64,000 nt of DNA from Chengkuizengella marina (GTDB lineage Bacteria > Bacillota > Bacilli > Paenibacillales > KCTC-33759): NCBI RefSeq assembly GCF_009910845.1, contig NZ_SIJB01000024.1:62001-126000 (forward strand), read 5' to 3'. The notes beneath the pieces are model-generated. The model saw only the letters and a list, made by a program, of their open reading frames with translations, did no database searches and was not told where the DNA came from. A program made the translations under genes and the position numbers. Below, in pieces: positions 47,513 through 57,669 of this stretch. Numbering within the stretch: the first letter of the stretch is position 1; each line of letters opens with the position of its first letter.

Positions 47513-48655
47513 ATGCAAGCTAAATTATTATTAGAAGACGGAACTCTTTTTACAGGTAAATCTTTTGGAAGTGAGAAAAATGCAATAGGTGAAGTTGTTT
47601 TTAATACAGGAATTACTGGTTATCAGGAGGTATTGTCAGATCCTTCTTACTGCGGTCAAATTATTACAATGACATATCCTTTGATTGGAAATTATGGTAT
47701 CTCACGTGATGATTTTGAAGCTGTCCGTCCTTATATTCACGGGTTTGTTGTACGTCAACATGAGGAAATACCAAGTAATTGGAGAGCACAGTATACAGTG
47801 GATAGCTTACTAAAAGAATATGATATTCCAGGTATTAGTGAGATTGATACTCGTATGTTAACCCGTAAACTTAGACATTACGGTACGATGAAAGGAGTTA
47901 TCTCAACAGGGAATCATTCGATTGAGGAATTGATGGAGCAAATAAAGGGTACTTCTTTATTAACAGATCAAGTGACTCGAGTCTCTACAAAAAGCATTTT
48001 TAGTTCACCTGGAAACAAAGAAAGAATTGTTCTTGTCGATTTTGGTTCAAAAAGTGGAATCTTAAGAGAATTAAATAAACGTGATTGTGACGTTATTGTC
48101 GTTCCTCATAATACAACAGCGAATCAAATTAGAAGATTAAAACCAGATGGGATTTTATTATCCAATGGACCTGGTGATCCTAAAAGTGTCCCTGAAGCTG
48201 TGACAATGATACACGAATTGTTAGGTCAATTCCCTATCTTTGGTATCTGTTTAGGTCATCAGTTGTTTGCTTTAGCTTGTGGTGCCGATACAGAAAAGTT
48301 GAAATTTGGGCATCGTGGTGGAAACCATCCTGTGAAGGAGTTATCCTCCAACCGTTGTTATATTACATCACAAAATCACGGTTATACAGTGAAGGAAGAT
48401 TCTATATCTAATACACCACTAGAAATCACACATATCAACAATAACGATAAAACAGTGGAAGGTCTAAAACACAAACATTTTCCTGCTTTTTCAGTACAAT
48501 ACCATCCTGAAGCGGCTCCTGGACCATTTGATTCTAGTTATTTATTTGAAGATTTTATCGAAATGATTCGTCGTACCAAAGCAGAAACCCCTGAGTTGCC
48601 TCGCCAAGCGCAAATTGTTGCAAAAGCGAAGAAAGGAGACATGCAAAATGCCTAA
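47513..48655 (+). CDS. carA: Carbamoyl-phosphate synthase small (glutaminase) subunit
   Basis: Supplies ammonia from glutamine to the large subunit. The 380 residues have the N-terminal domain ([19 protein letters not shown]) and a class I glutaminase domain with the nucleophile in [12 protein letters not shown] (about 244-255) and the His-Glu pair in [10 protein letters not shown] (about 331-340). Its last 8 bases overlap the carB start. It lies in the pyr operon, so it is the pyrimidine-linked copy (PyrAA). Confidence 0.95.
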   Translation: MQAKLLLEDGTLFTGKSFGSEKNAIGEVVFNTGITGYQEVLSDPSYCGQIITMTYPLIGNYGISRDDFEAVRPYIHGFVVRQHEEIPSNWRAQYTVDSLLKEYDIPGISEIDTRMLTRKLRHYGTMKGVISTGNHSIEELMEQIKGTSLLTDQVTRVSTKSIFSSPGNKERIVLVDFGSKSGILRELNKRDCDVIVVPHNTTANQIRRLKPDGILLSNGPGDPKSVPEAVTMIHELLGQFPIFGICLGHQLFALACGADTEKLKFGHRGGNHPVKELSSNRCYITSQNHGYTVKEDSISNTPLEITHINNNDKTVEGLKHKHFPAFSVQYHPEAAPGPFDSSYLFEDFIEMIRRTKAETPELPRQAQIVAKAKKGDMQNA

Positions 48656-51600
48656 AAATACTTCATTGAAAAAAATATTAGTTGTAGGTTCAGGTCCTAT
48701 CGTCATAGGACAAGCGGCAGAATTTGATTATGCAGGTACACAAGCATGTCAAGCTTTAAAAGAAGAAGGTTTTGAAGTAGTACTTATTAATAGTAATCCA
48801 GCAACGATCATGACGGATACCAATATGGCCGATAAAGTATATATTGAGCCGATTACACCTGAATTTGTTACACAGGTTATTCGTAAGGAGCAACCAGATG
48901 GATTGTTACCGACATTAGGGGGACAAACTGGTTTAAACATGGCTGTTGAATTAGCCAAAAGAGGTGTTCTTGAAGAAGAAAATGTTCAGCTATTAGGCAC
49001 ACAATTATCTTCTATTGAGAAGGCTGAGGATCGAGATTTATTTAGAGAACTTATGCGTGAATTAGAACAACCAGTTCCTGAAAGTGTAATTGTTACAACT
49101 GTACAAGAAGCTGTTGATTTTGCAAATGAAGTTGGATATCCCATTATTATTAGACCAGCATATACATTGGGTGGTACTGGCGGAGGAATTGCTGATTCAG
49201 AGGGAGATTTAAGAGAAATTGTAGCAGCAGGTATACGGTATAGTCCAATAGGTCAATGCCTAATTGAAATGAGCATCGCAGGCATGAAGGAAGTAGAGTA
49301 CGAAGTGATGCGTGATGCAAACGATAACTGTATTGTCGTATGTAACATGGAAAATTTTGATCCGGTAGGAGTGCACACTGGTGATAGCATCGTAGTAGCA
49401 CCTAGTCAAACATTATCGGATCGAGAATATCAAATGCTTCGTTCAGCTTCATTAAAAATCATTCGTGCTTTGAATATTGAAGGCGGCTGTAACGTTCAGC
49501 TTGCGTTAGATCCATTTAGTTTTCAATATTACGTGATCGAAGTGAATCCAAGAGTAAGTCGTTCGTCTGCCCTTGCCTCAAAAGCTACAGGTTATCCAAT
49601 TGCAAAAATGGCAGCAAAAATCGCAGTCGGTTATACATTGGATGAACTTGAAAATCCTGTAACGGGTCAAACTTATGCCTGTTTTGAACCAACACTTGAT
49701 TATATCGTAAGCAAAATTCCTCGCTGGCCATTTGATAAATTTATTAGTGCTAACAGAAAATTAGGTACACAAATGAAAGCAACTGGAGAAGTTATGGCTA
49801 TTGGGCGTACTTTTGAAGAATCCATTCATAAAGCTATTCGTTCTTTAGAAATTGATGTACATCGTTTATTTATAAAAGAGCTAGAGGATTTAGATGATTC
49901 CGTTCTTAACAACCGTCTACAAACACCAGATGATGAACGTCTGTTTATCATAGCTGAGGCTTATCGAAGAGGTTATACTTTACAACAAATTCAAGACCTT
50001 ACAAAGATTGATTGGTGGTTTTTGAATAAAATAGAAAAATTGATTCAGTTTGAAAAAGAATTGATGGACGCTGAGTTAACGGAACAATTGTTGTTAGAAG
50101 CAAAGAAGAAAGGGTTTACTGATAGAGCGATTGCAGAACTGCGAAGATCGTCCAATCCAAATTATTCTTTTACAGAAGAACAAGATATCCGTTCACTTAG
50201 AAGAAAATATGAGATTAAACCAGTTTACAAAATGGTTGATACTTGCGCAGCTGAATTCGAAGCTACAACCCCTTATTATTATTCTACTTATGAAACTGAG
50301 AACGAAGCCATTCAATCAGATAAACAGAAAGTCATTGTATTAGGTTCTGGACCTATACGTATCGGTCAAGGGATTGAATTTGATTATTCAACTGTACATG
50401 CAGTATGGGCAATACAAGATGCTGGGTATGAAGCGGTAATTATCAACAACAATCCTGAAACAGTCTCTACAGACTTTAGTACGTCTGATCAATTATATTT
50501 TGAACCATTGTTTTTTGAAGATGTGATGAACATTATTGAACAGGTACAACCTATAGGAGTTATTGTTCAATTTGGTGGTCAGACAGCAATTAATTTAGCT
50601 GAGCCTTTATCTAGAGCAGGTGTGAATATTATTGGAACCAGTATAGATAACATTGATGCTGCAGAAGATCGAAAAGAGTTCGAAGCTCTTTTAAGAAGAT
50701 TAGAGATTGCCCAGCCAAAAGGGAGTACAGTCACTACAGTTGATCAAGCAGTTCAAACCGCTTCATCATTAGGATATCCTGTTTTAGTCCGTCCATCTTA
50801 CGTTTTAGGTGGAAGAGCGATGGAAATTGTATATTCTGATGATGAATTACTGAATTACATGGACAAGGCTGTAAAAATCAATCCAGATCATCCTGTACTA
50901 ATCGACCGCTACATGTTAGGAAAAGAAGTAGAGGTTGACGCAATCTGTGATAAAGAAACTGTAGTGATTCCAGGTATTATGGAACATGTTGAAAGAGCAG
51001 GAGTTCATTCTGGTGATTCCATTGCTGTGTATCCTCCACAGTCTATTTCTGAAAATATTAAAGAACAAATTATCGAAATTACAACGAAGATTGCAAGACA
51101 ATTACAAGTGATTGGGTTAGTAAATATTCAATTTGTTATATTCAAAGAGAAAGTATATGTGATTGAAGTGAATCCGCGCTCTTCAAGAACAGTTCCTTTC
51201 CTTAGTAAAGTGACGAATATTCCAATGGCCAATGTAGCGACAAAAGTAATTCTAGGCCAAAAATTGTCCGATTTAGGTTATGAGAGTGGATTATGGCCTG
51301 AGGATGATTATGTATCAGTGAAGGTTCCTGTATTCTCGTTTGCTAAACTTCGTAGAGTAGATACTTCTCTTGGACCTGAAATGAAATCAACAGGAGAGGT
51401 TATGGGTCGAGATGTTCATTATGCTAAAGCACTATACAAAGGATTAATTGGATCAGGGATGAAAATACCTCAATCAGGGTCTATTATCGTAACTGTTGCA
51501 GATAAAGATAAAGAAGAAGCTACAGCATTAATTAAAGGTTTTTACAATCTTGGTTACAAAATTATTGCTACAGGGGGAACTGCTCAAACATTAGAGGATA

Positions 51601-51905
51601 CTGGTATGAGAGTTCAACAAGTCAATAAATTAAAAGAAGGCTCACCAAATATCGTAGACTTAATAAGAAACGGGGAAGCTCAATTTGTAATTAATACATT
51701 AACAAAAGGAAAAACTCCTGAACGAGATGGATTTAGGATTCGTAGAGAAGCTGTAGAGAATGGTGTTGTTTGTTTAACCTCACTTGATACAGTTCGAGCC
51801 CTTCTTACAATGTTACAAACGATTAACTACGCATCCACACCAATGCCAGTCATGGGTGAGGATATATCTGAAGTTAAAAAGTTAAGAATTGGACTTCAGG
51901 TGTAA
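48648..51905 (+). CDS. carB: Carbamoyl-phosphate synthase large subunit
   Basis: The 1085-residue subunit makes carbamoyl phosphate from bicarbonate, ammonia and two ATP. It has two homologous halves, each with an N-terminal fold ([19 protein letters not shown] at the start and [18 protein letters not shown] near residue 564) and an ATP-grasp domain, then a C-terminal MGS-like regulatory domain (about 940-1060). ATG 48648 follows AAAGGAG and overlaps the carA stop as ATGCCTAA. The longer in-frame start at 48615 lies deep in carA. Confidence 0.96.
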   Translation: MPKNTSLKKILVVGSGPIVIGQAAEFDYAGTQACQALKEEGFEVVLINSNPATIMTDTNMADKVYIEPITPEFVTQVIRKEQPDGLLPTLGGQTGLNMAVELAKRGVLEEENVQLLGTQLSSIEKAEDRDLFRELMRELEQPVPESVIVTTVQEAVDFANEVGYPIIIRPAYTLGGTGGGIADSEGDLREIVAAGIRYSPIGQCLIEMSIAGMKEVEYEVMRDANDNCIVVCNMENFDPVGVHTGDSIVVAPSQTLSDREYQMLRSASLKIIRALNIEGGCNVQLALDPFSFQYYVIEVNPRVSRSSALASKATGYPIAKMAAKIAVGYTLDELENPVTGQTYACFEPTLDYIVSKIPRWPFDKFISANRKLGTQMKATGEVMAIGRTFEESIHKAIRSLEIDVHRLFIKELEDLDDSVLNNRLQTPDDERLFIIAEAYRRGYTLQQIQDLTKIDWWFLNKIEKLIQFEKELMDAELTEQLLLEAKKKGFTDRAIAELRRSSNPNYSFTEEQDIRSLRRKYEIKPVYKMVDTCAAEFEATTPYYYSTYETENEAIQSDKQKVIVLGSGPIRIGQGIEFDYSTVHAVWAIQDAGYEAVIINNNPETVSTDFSTSDQLYFEPLFFEDVMNIIEQVQPIGVIVQFGGQTAINLAEPLSRAGVNIIGTSIDNIDAAEDRKEFEALLRRLEIAQPKGSTVTTVDQAVQTASSLGYPVLVRPSYVLGGRAMEIVYSDDELLNYMDKAVKINPDHPVLIDRYMLGKEVEVDAICDKETVVIPGIMEHVERAGVHSGDSIAVYPPQSISENIKEQIIEITTKIARQLQVIGLVNIQFVIFKEKVYVIEVNPRSSRTVPFLSKVTNIPMANVATKVILGQKLSDLGYESGLWPEDDYVSVKVPVFSFAKLRRVDTSLGPEMKSTGEVMGRDVHYAKALYKGLIGSGMKIPQSGSIIVTVADKDKEEATALIKGFYNLGYKIIATGGTAQTLEDTGMRVQQVNKLKEGSPNIVDLIRNGEAQFVINTLTKGKTPERDGFRIRREAVENGVVCLTSLDTVRALLTMLQTINYASTPMPVMGEDISEVKKLRIGLQV

Positions 51906-51913
51906 ACTAAAAT

Positions 51914-51940
51914 AAGTGAGGGTGTTAATAACCCTCACTT
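51914..51940 (+). other. Hairpin between carB and pyrF without a T tract
   Basis: AAGTGAGGGT/ACCCTCACTT (51914-51923 with 51931-51940) forms a perfect 10-bp stem with a 7-base loop. No T tract follows, so it is more likely an RNA processing or stability element than a full terminator. pyrK and pyrD normally occupy this position. Confidence 0.55.
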
Positions 51941-51987
51941 GAAATATTAACGTTTATAACTTTTATATAAAAAGCGAGGTTGATGAT

Positions 51988-52710
51988 TTGGGGAAAAGGG
52001 AAAAAATCATAGGCAGAACAATCGTAGCTCTGGATTATGCTTCAGCTGATGAAGCTCAAAGGCTATTAAATCAATTAAAAGGTATTCCTTGTTATATGAA
52101 GGTAGGTATGCAACTTTTTTATGCTGCTGGTCCATCCTTTGTTTTGAAATTAAAAGAACAAGGTTATAAAGTTTTTCTAGATTTAAAAATGCATGATATA
52201 CCGAATACAGTGAAGGGCGGAGCAGCTAGCATTACTCGTCTTGGTGTGGATATGTTTAATGTTCATGCTGCAGGTGGGAAAAAAATGATGGAAAGTGCAC
52301 TCGAAGGAGTAGATCAAGCTGTAAATCCATCTAATCCTAAACCTTTGGTGATCGGAGTTACACAACTCACAAGTACAAATGTAACAACTTTAAATAAAGA
52401 GATTGGGATTTCTGGATCAGTTGAGTCATCGGTATTGCAATATGCTAATTTAGTAAAGAGCGCAGGTTTAGATGGAGTTGTAGCATCTCCTCTAGAAGTA
52501 ACGAACATAAAAGAGCAAAACGGAATAGATTTTGTAACTGTAACTCCAGGTATTCGTCCAATAGGTTCAAATATAGGGGATCAATCTAGAGTCACGACAC
52601 CAAAGGAAGCATTTAATGAAGGTGCAGATTACATTGTAATTGGAAGGCCAATAACGGCTTCTGATGATCCACGTAAGTCAATTGAAAGTATTATAGAGGA
52701 GTTGGAATAA
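51988..52710 (+). CDS. pyrF: Orotidine 5'-phosphate decarboxylase
   Basis: Decarboxylates OMP to UMP. The 240-residue TIM barrel has the active-site motif FLDLKMHDIPNTVKGGA (about residues 58-74; Lys60 and Asp63 region) and TPGIRPIGS near residue 186. The start is TTG, with GAGGT upstream. In many relatives pyrK and pyrD come between carB and pyrF, but not here. Confidence 0.94.
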   Translation: MGKREKIIGRTIVALDYASADEAQRLLNQLKGIPCYMKVGMQLFYAAGPSFVLKLKEQGYKVFLDLKMHDIPNTVKGGAASITRLGVDMFNVHAAGGKKMMESALEGVDQAVNPSNPKPLVIGVTQLTSTNVTTLNKEIGISGSVESSVLQYANLVKSAGLDGVVASPLEVTNIKEQNGIDFVTVTPGIRPIGSNIGDQSRVTTPKEAFNEGADYIVIGRPITASDDPRKSIESIIEELE

Positions 52711-52713
52711 TTT

Positions 52714-53352
52714 ATGAATTCTCAGCTAGCTAATCAAATTGCACAATCACTATTGGATATTGGTGCAGTGAATCTTCAACCTAAAGATCCTTTTACATGG
52801 TCTTCAGGGTTGTTATCACCTATTTATTGTGATAATCGTTTAACGATGTCATATCCTCACATTAGAAATATCATTGCTGAAGGGTTTGTACAAGTTATAA
52901 AAGAAAAATACCCAGATGTTGAAGTCATCGCAGGAACTTCAACAGCAGGTATTCCTCATGCTGCTTGGGTTTCTGATAAGTTAAGACTGCCAATGATATA
53001 TATTCGTGATAAAGCAAAAGGTCATGGAAAGAAAAATCAAATTGAAGGTCTTTTAAAACCTGATCAAAAAGTAATTGTAATTGAAGATTTAATTTCTACA
53101 GGTGGCAGTTCATTAAAAGCGGCAAAAGCAGTAGAAGAAGCTGGGGGATATGTGCAAGCGGTTGTAGCCATATTTACTTATCAATTTGAAAAGGCATCAA
53201 AAACTTTTGTTGAAGAAAATATTCAACTACACACTTTATCAAATTATACTGCACTTATTCAAATTGCGTCAGACATGGGCAAAGTAGATAGTGAAGATTT
53301 AGAATTGCTTCAATCTTGGCGTCATAATCCTGATCAGTATTTGATAGATTAA
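52714..53352 (+). CDS. pyrE: Orotate phosphoribosyltransferase
   Basis: Converts orotate and PRPP to OMP. The 212 residues carry the PRPP motif VIVIEDLISTGGSSLKAA (about 120-137) and an N-terminal region with FTWSSGLLSPIYCDNR (about 28-43). It starts four bases after the pyrF stop and ends the operon at the hairpin near 53403. Confidence 0.95.
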   Translation: MNSQLANQIAQSLLDIGAVNLQPKDPFTWSSGLLSPIYCDNRLTMSYPHIRNIIAEGFVQVIKEKYPDVEVIAGTSTAGIPHAAWVSDKLRLPMIYIRDKAKGHGKKNQIEGLLKPDQKVIVIEDLISTGGSSLKAAKAVEEAGGYVQAVVAIFTYQFEKASKTFVEENIQLHTLSNYTALIQIASDMGKVDSEDLELLQSWRHNPDQYLID

Positions 53353-53402
53353 ACTACCATTCCTGTATATCATTTATTTACTTGTGTGATTGGTAATATA
53401 AT

Positions 53403-53450
53403 AGAGGGAATCAATGGCTTATACCCATTCCCTCTAATTTAATATTTTTA
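53403..53450 (+). terminator. Terminator of the pyr operon
   Basis: A 9-bp stem AGAGGGAAT/ATTCCCTCT (53403-53411 with 53427-53435) with a 15-base loop is followed by an AT-rich tail containing TTTTT. The long loop lowers its predicted strength. Confidence 0.55.
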
Positions 53451-53497
53451 GAAAATTTAATGTATAATGAAACAAAAATTCGTTATCAAAGATGATT

Positions 53498-54502
53498 TTA
53501 CAGTCTAAATGCCTCTGCAAGTAGTTCATAGGAGCGCAGTTTATCTTCAAAGTTATGAGTAATGGTGACTATCATTAATTCATCTGTACCATATTGATCT
53601 CTTAGCTGTAGAAGTTGATGAGTCACTGATTCTTGTGATCCCACGATCATTCGTTTTCTATTTTGACGTATACGTTCTAAATCGAATTCATCATAAATGT
53701 ATGATTCTGCTGTTTCTATACTGGGAATTCCCTTCCCCGTCCTCTCTCCTTTTTCAATCAACAGTAAGGATAAATCTAGACTTTTTGCTATTCTCTCTGC
53801 TTCTTCATCACTTTCAGCACAAATTACAAAAATAGCTACAATGTTTTTAGGTTTATTTAAGTATTTAGAAGGTTTAAAAATCCGCTTATAATGTTCTACA
53901 TACTGTGATCCGCCTTGTCCATTTATAAAATGTGCAAATGTATAAGGTAATCCTTTCTTCGCCGCTAAAACTGCACTATCTCCACTTGAACCCAACATCC
54001 ACAGTTCTGGTGCTGTTGGACTTAAAGGAGTAGCTTTTAAACCAGCTAATTGATGATTTTCATCTAAATCATCATGAATGTAAGCTAATAAATCATCTAT
54101 TTGCTGAGGAAATTGGTGAACGGTTCTTTTTTTACCTTCTTGTAAAGCAATTGTTGATAACGGCATACCACCAGGAGCTCGACCTACACCTAAATCGATT
54201 CGATTTGGATGAAGTGATTCTAATAATTGAAAGTTCTCAGCAACTTTGTAAGAGCTATAGTGAGGTAACATTACGCCACCTGAGCCTACTTTTATTTTGG
54301 ATGTGTTTGAGGCCAAGTGTGCAATTAAAATTTCAGGAGATGAACCTGCTAATGCTTCAGTATGATGGTGTTCTGCTACCCAAAAACGATGATAACCTAA
54401 TGCTTCTGTTTTTTGAGCTAACTTTACTGTGTTTTTAAGAGCTTCTTGTGGATTGCTGCCTTCAGAAACTGGGGATTGATCCAGAACACTTAATTTTATC
54501 AT
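53498..54502 (-). CDS. Luciferase-like (LLM class) flavin-dependent monooxygenase
   Basis: A 334-residue member of the bacterial luciferase-like family (TIM barrel using reduced flavin), close to YwcH/MsnO8-type proteins. Typical segments are LDQSPVSEGSNPQEAL near the start, YHRFWVAEHHHTEALAGSSPEI (about residues 37-58, quoted as a motif), GVMLPHYSSYKVAENF and DLGVGRAPGG. The substrate cannot be told from sequence. It is divergent from the OhrR-like regulator gene, and a perfect palindrome sits in the shared upstream region. Confidence 0.85.
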   Translation of the reverse strand: MIKLSVLDQSPVSEGSNPQEALKNTVKLAQKTEALGYHRFWVAEHHHTEALAGSSPEILIAHLASNTSKIKVGSGGVMLPHYSSYKVAENFQLLESLHPNRIDLGVGRAPGGMPLSTIALQEGKKRTVHQFPQQIDDLLAYIHDDLDENHQLAGLKATPLSPTAPELWMLGSSGDSAVLAAKKGLPYTFAHFINGQGGSQYVEHYKRIFKPSKYLNKPKNIVAIFVICAESDEEAERIAKSLDLSLLLIEKGERTGKGIPSIETAESYIYDEFDLERIRQNRKRMIVGSQESVTHQLLQLRDQYGTDELMIVTITHNFEDKLRSYELLAEAFRL

Positions 54503-54578
54503 GTTTACTCCTCTTTTCTTTTATTTTATTGGTTCAATTATAGAATAGACTAGATTTTGATATATTAATTTTGTATAA

Positions 54579-54598
54579 TTTAATTGTGCACAATTAAA
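54579..54598. promoter_or_regulatory. 20-bp perfect palindrome, probable OhrR/MarR operator
   Basis: TTTAATTGTGCACAATTAAA is an exact palindrome centred between the monooxygenase and OhrR-like genes. It contains the AATTGT/ACAATT half-sites of known OhrR boxes. On the minus strand it covers the spacer just upstream of a TATACA-like -10 for the monooxygenase. Confidence 0.65.
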
Positions 54599-54722
54599 AT
54601 TTAACATATGATTTATTTACTGTCAAAGTAAAGAATATGCTCTATATATGGTTATCTAGGTTTACATTTGAACTTTGTTACGATAATATTTCATTGATAA
54701 CTTAGCGGGTAGGTGAATATTG

Positions 54723-55163
54723 ATGGATGAACCATTAAAAATCGAAAATCAATTATGTTTTTCTATCTATGCATTGTCTAAGGAGTTTACAAAATTGTAT
54801 AATTTATTTTTGAAGGATATGAATGTAACATACCCTCAATATTTAGTATTGCTTGTTTTATGGGAACAAAATGAATTGACAGTGAAACAGCTGGGGGAAA
54901 ACTTATTATTAGATTCAGGAACTTTGACTCCACTTCTAAAGAGAATGGAAGAAGCTGATATTGTTAAACGAGAACGTTCTAGAGATGATGAAAGAAAAGT
55001 ACTTGTCAGTTTAACAAATAAAGGTATCGATTTGAAAGAAAAAGCAGAGAAAATACCGGTGTGTTTGGCTGAGAAAATCGGGCTTTCTCCACAAGAGTTT
55101 CAAAAAAAACTAGATGAAAATCGTGATTTGTTAAGTAAAATTTTAGAAGCAGTTGAGTCATAA
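54723..55163 (+). CDS. OhrR-like MarR-family peroxide-sensing repressor
   Basis: A 146-residue winged-helix regulator. The N-terminus IENQLCFSIYALSKEF and TYPQYLVLLVLWEQ match OhrR, whose single reactive cysteine (in NQLC, here about residue 12) is oxidised by organic hydroperoxides. The wing RERSRDDERKVLVSLT follows the recognition helix SGTLTPLLKRMEE. ATG 54723 is preferred over TTG 54720 because of ribosome binding site spacing. No ohrA peroxidase gene lies beside it. The divergent monooxygenase is the likely target. Confidence 0.85.
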   Translation: MDEPLKIENQLCFSIYALSKEFTKLYNLFLKDMNVTYPQYLVLLVLWEQNELTVKQLGENLLLDSGTLTPLLKRMEEADIVKRERSRDDERKVLVSLTNKGIDLKEKAEKIPVCLAEKIGLSPQEFQKKLDENRDLLSKILEAVES

Positions 55164-55185
55164 TCACCATATACTATTTAGACAG

Positions 55186-55215
55186 ACCTCCCCCGTTTAA
55201 GCAGGGAGGTTTAAT
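55186..55215 (+). terminator. Terminator after the OhrR-like gene
   Basis: ACCTCCC/GGGAGGT (55186-55192 with 55204-55210), 11-base loop, then only a short T pair before AT-rich DNA. It may act weakly. Confidence 0.45.
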
Positions 55216-55254
55216 AGTATAGGCAATGAATGAAATGAAGTTATGTATGTACGT

Positions 55255-55644
55255 TTATTTTATAACTCTTTCAAAACCTTTAAAACGAGTTCCTTGAAAA
55301 GTTAATTTACCTAAGTCTCCTTCAATTAAAATACCAAATTGTTCACCGCTCATTTGAAGCTCCATCCGATCACCGCTTTCCACTTCAAATGTTGTGTAAT
55401 ATGTTGTTGATGTACGATGAGAGACATGATCATCATTATGCCTCCTTCTACTGCTCACTTCATCTCTTTTACTAACTACTTTAGCATTTACAGTAAGTAC
55501 GGGTTGTTTATTGTTATTGTTCCATTGAGAAGCAACTTTAATTATTGTAAAAATAATACCTCCAAATACAATAATAAAAATGATGCCTATAAAAATCGGA
55601 ACAATCGTAAACATGATGTCAAAAGATTGATTTGGTAAATTCAT
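55255..55644 (-). CDS. DUF2500 family membrane protein
   Basis: A 129-residue protein with one N-terminal membrane segment (about 10-35) and a beta-rich outer domain (AKVVSKRDEVSSRR through TTFEVESGDRMELQMSGEQFGIL). This matches DUF2500 (E. coli YhhM type). The function is unknown. The ATG has GGGGAGA upstream. It has its own transcript between hairpins. Confidence 0.8.
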   Translation of the reverse strand: MNLPNQSFDIMFTIVPIFIGIIFIIVFGGIIFTIIKVASQWNNNNKQPVLTVNAKVVSKRDEVSSRRRHNDDHVSHRTSTTYYTTFEVESGDRMELQMSGEQFGILIEGDLGKLTFQGTRFKGFERVIK

Positions 55645-55733
55645 TAAAAATCTCCCCTTTTTCTATTTAAGAACTTCCTTATTTATACGATGTAATAAAC
55701 TTAAAGTTTCTAAACGAAATACTGGAAATCCAC

Positions 55734-55768
55734 AAAAAAACTACTCCATTCATTTAGATATGGAGTAG
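55734..55768 (-). terminator. Intrinsic terminator of the YjcG-like gene
   Basis: CTACTCCAT/ATGGAGTAG (55741-55749 with 55760-55768), followed on the minus strand by seven Ts (55740-55734). Confidence 0.75.
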
Positions 55769-55802
55769 GTATTAAATATTTTCTACATTTTTTTTTGTAA
55801 AT

Positions 55803-56321
55803 TTAATATTTATCTTTTAAAACAAAACTCTGGTATGCAGTCCATACTTCGTTCTCAAGTTGATAAAGCATATGAATGCGATCCACTTTCATACGGTAGT
55901 GGATATTATAGGTTTTTAAATTTGCAAAAATATCAAACATCTCATCTTCATTTAAATTTTGACCAATTGTCAGGTGAGGAGTAAAAGGAAACTGGGGTTG
56001 AACTTCTCTTAAGATACCCGTATTAATACTTTCGTATAAAGTTGTAATTTTGTTTGTTTCCTCAAGTGCAAGGTAAATTACATTACTTAATGGGAAAAAG
56101 TTTGATACTCTATTAAATGTGATTTCAAATGGTGATAAATTAGAAGTGACATCCTCAAGATGAGCAACAATTTCATCCATTTTTTGTTCATCAAATGATT
56201 CAAGTTTTTTGATTGTGATATGAGGAGGTAAAAGTTTATAGTGTGGATCATACCTCATGCGATGAGAATTAGAAAAATCTTGAATTTCTTTACTTGGAAA
56301 CACTACAATTCCAAAATTCAT
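55803..56321 (-). CDS. 2H phosphoesterase / 2'-5' RNA ligase-like protein (YjcG family)
   Basis: A 172-residue protein with two HxT motifs, PPHITIKKL (about residues 32-40) and TPHLTIGQ (about 112-119). These are the paired catalytic signatures of the 2H phosphoesterase fold. Length and motifs agree with YjcG of Bacillales. The natural substrate is unknown, and a cyclic phosphodiester-type substrate is only a family-level guess. AAGGAGG lies 12 bases before the ATG. Confidence 0.85.
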   Translation of the reverse strand: MNFGIVVFPSKEIQDFSNSHRMRYDPHYKLLPPHITIKKLESFDEQKMDEIVAHLEDVTSNLSPFEITFNRVSNFFPLSNVIYLALEETNKITTLYESINTGILREVQPQFPFTPHLTIGQNLNEDEMFDIFANLKTYNIHYRMKVDRIHMLYQLENEVWTAYQSFVLKDKY

Positions 56322-56507
56322 ATTATTATATACCTCCTTATTAAATTAGACTACAGGAGTTTTGCAAGAAAAATGAACACGCTGCATATGATAACGTATC
56401 TTATTTACTTCTAATTTCTATTATAGCTGTTTTTATCCATTTTAATAAGGGCTATTTTGTGAAGTATGATATAATGTAGGAATCTTTTCAAAGGGGAGGA
56501 ATTTTAA

Positions 56508-57026
56508 ATGAAAAGACAAGTACACAGTAAAGAAGTTAGAACTGCAGTTTTTGAAAAGTTAAATCAGCGTGGAGTAAAAATAGAGGATATCGCTTTTATT
56601 GTATATGAGATGCAGTCAGCTTATCATGAGGATCTTCATATTGACGACTGCATAGAAAGTGTGGAGGCTGTTTTAGAAAAAAGAGAAGTTCAACATGCTG
56701 TTTTAGTTGGAATTGAGATGGATGTTTTATGCGAAAAAGGGATGTTATCCGAACCCTTACAATCACTTATTGAAACAGATGAAGGATTATTTGGTTGTGA
56801 TGAAACGTTAGCGATCGGTTCAGTGTATGCATATGGCAGTATTGCCTTAACAACTTTTGGGCATTTAGATAAAAATAAAATAGGAATTATTAAAAAATTA
56901 GATACAAAACGAAACAATGGTATTCATACCTTCTTAGATGATTTAGTCGCAAGTATTGCTGCATCAGCTTCCAGCAGGCTTGCTCATCGATATCGTGATG
57001 AGGAAGAACAGCAGTCTGAATCATAA
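56508..57026 (+). CDS. Phosphatidylglycerophosphatase A-like protein (YutG family)
   Basis: A 172-residue protein resembling YutG/PgpA-like proteins of Bacillales (IAFIVYEMQSAYHEDL near residue 27, DDLVASIAASASSRLAHRYRDE near the end). Some members have been linked to phosphatidylglycerophosphate dephosphorylation. The protein lacks the multiple membrane helices of Gram-negative PgpA, so the catalytic assignment is uncertain. The ATG has GGGGAGG upstream. Confidence 0.75.
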   Translation: MKRQVHSKEVRTAVFEKLNQRGVKIEDIAFIVYEMQSAYHEDLHIDDCIESVEAVLEKREVQHAVLVGIEMDVLCEKGMLSEPLQSLIETDEGLFGCDETLAIGSVYAYGSIALTTFGHLDKNKIGIIKKLDTKRNNGIHTFLDDLVASIAASASSRLAHRYRDEEEQQSES

Positions 57027-57229
57027 TTTAACATTCATTTGTAATTATCTTTTTTAAAACGGGCTGTTAAGTTTTTATCCAATAAACTTTATTCTCATGA
57101 TATTTAGAATAACCATGCAAAGGAAATCTAATGCAATAATAAAATTAGAAAAATATCTGTTTAGTTGCAATAAATGTGAGAAAAACGGTTAATCTAAAAC
57201 TATTCTTAAATAGTTTATGAGGTGAGAAT

Positions 57230-57394
57230 ATGAAATGGATTTACTGTGTTAAATTGTATGATTCCAAATTTCAAGCGGGATGTTTAGCGAAAAGAATGGA
57301 GGAAGATTGGTGGGTATATGGCTTCGAATATCCAACGGAAGTTGAGGTTTTTAAATCGCAAAAAGGTAGGTATGGTGTGCGATATATAATATAA
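57230..57394 (+). CDS. Small unknown protein, 54 residues
   Basis: ATG 57230 follows a good GAGGTGAG ribosome binding site and opens a 54-residue frame ending at TAA 57394. The product begins MKWIYCVKLYDSKFQAGC, has two cysteines and three tryptophans (one WW pair near residues 27-28), and shows no membrane segment. I do not recognise a family. The ribosome binding site and protein-like composition support translation, but it could be a short chance frame. About 200 bases ahead of it (57027-57229) hold nothing I can identify. Confidence 0.5.
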   Translation: MKWIYCVKLYDSKFQAGCLAKRMEEDWWVYGFEYPTEVEVFKSQKGRYGVRYII

Positions 57395-57441
57395 AAATAA
57401 ATTTTCTAAACATTGTGAAAATATAGATTATAAAAAAAACC

Positions 57442-57470
57442 TTGACTTTGTTTTTAGCATTGTGTATGAT
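57442..57470 (+). promoter_or_regulatory. Sigma-A promoter of the tRNA cluster
   Basis: TTGACT (57442-57447), 17-base spacer ending TGTG, then TATGAT (57465-57470). It lies about 31 bases upstream of the first tRNA. Confidence 0.7.
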
Positions 57471-57500
57471 TACTCTTGTCGCTATTATACAAGCTAACAA

Positions 57501-57577
<77 letters not shown>

Positions 57578-57582
57578 AGTTT

Positions 57583-57659
57583 GGGCCTTTAGCTCAGTTG
57601 GTCAGAGCAATCGGCTCATAACCGATTGGTCGGGGGTTCGAGTCCCTCAAGGCCCACCA
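57583..57659 (+). tRNA. tRNA-Ile2 (CAU, lysidine type)
   Basis: A complete 77-base tRNA with encoded CCA and anticodon CAT. The body (GGGCCTTTAGCTCAGTTGG, CGGCTCATAACCG) resembles Bacillales tRNA-Ile2, which TilS converts to read AUA, rather than elongator tRNA-Met. Elongator Met cannot be fully excluded by eye. Confidence 0.8.
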
Positions 57660-57669
57660 ACTAAAGTGT

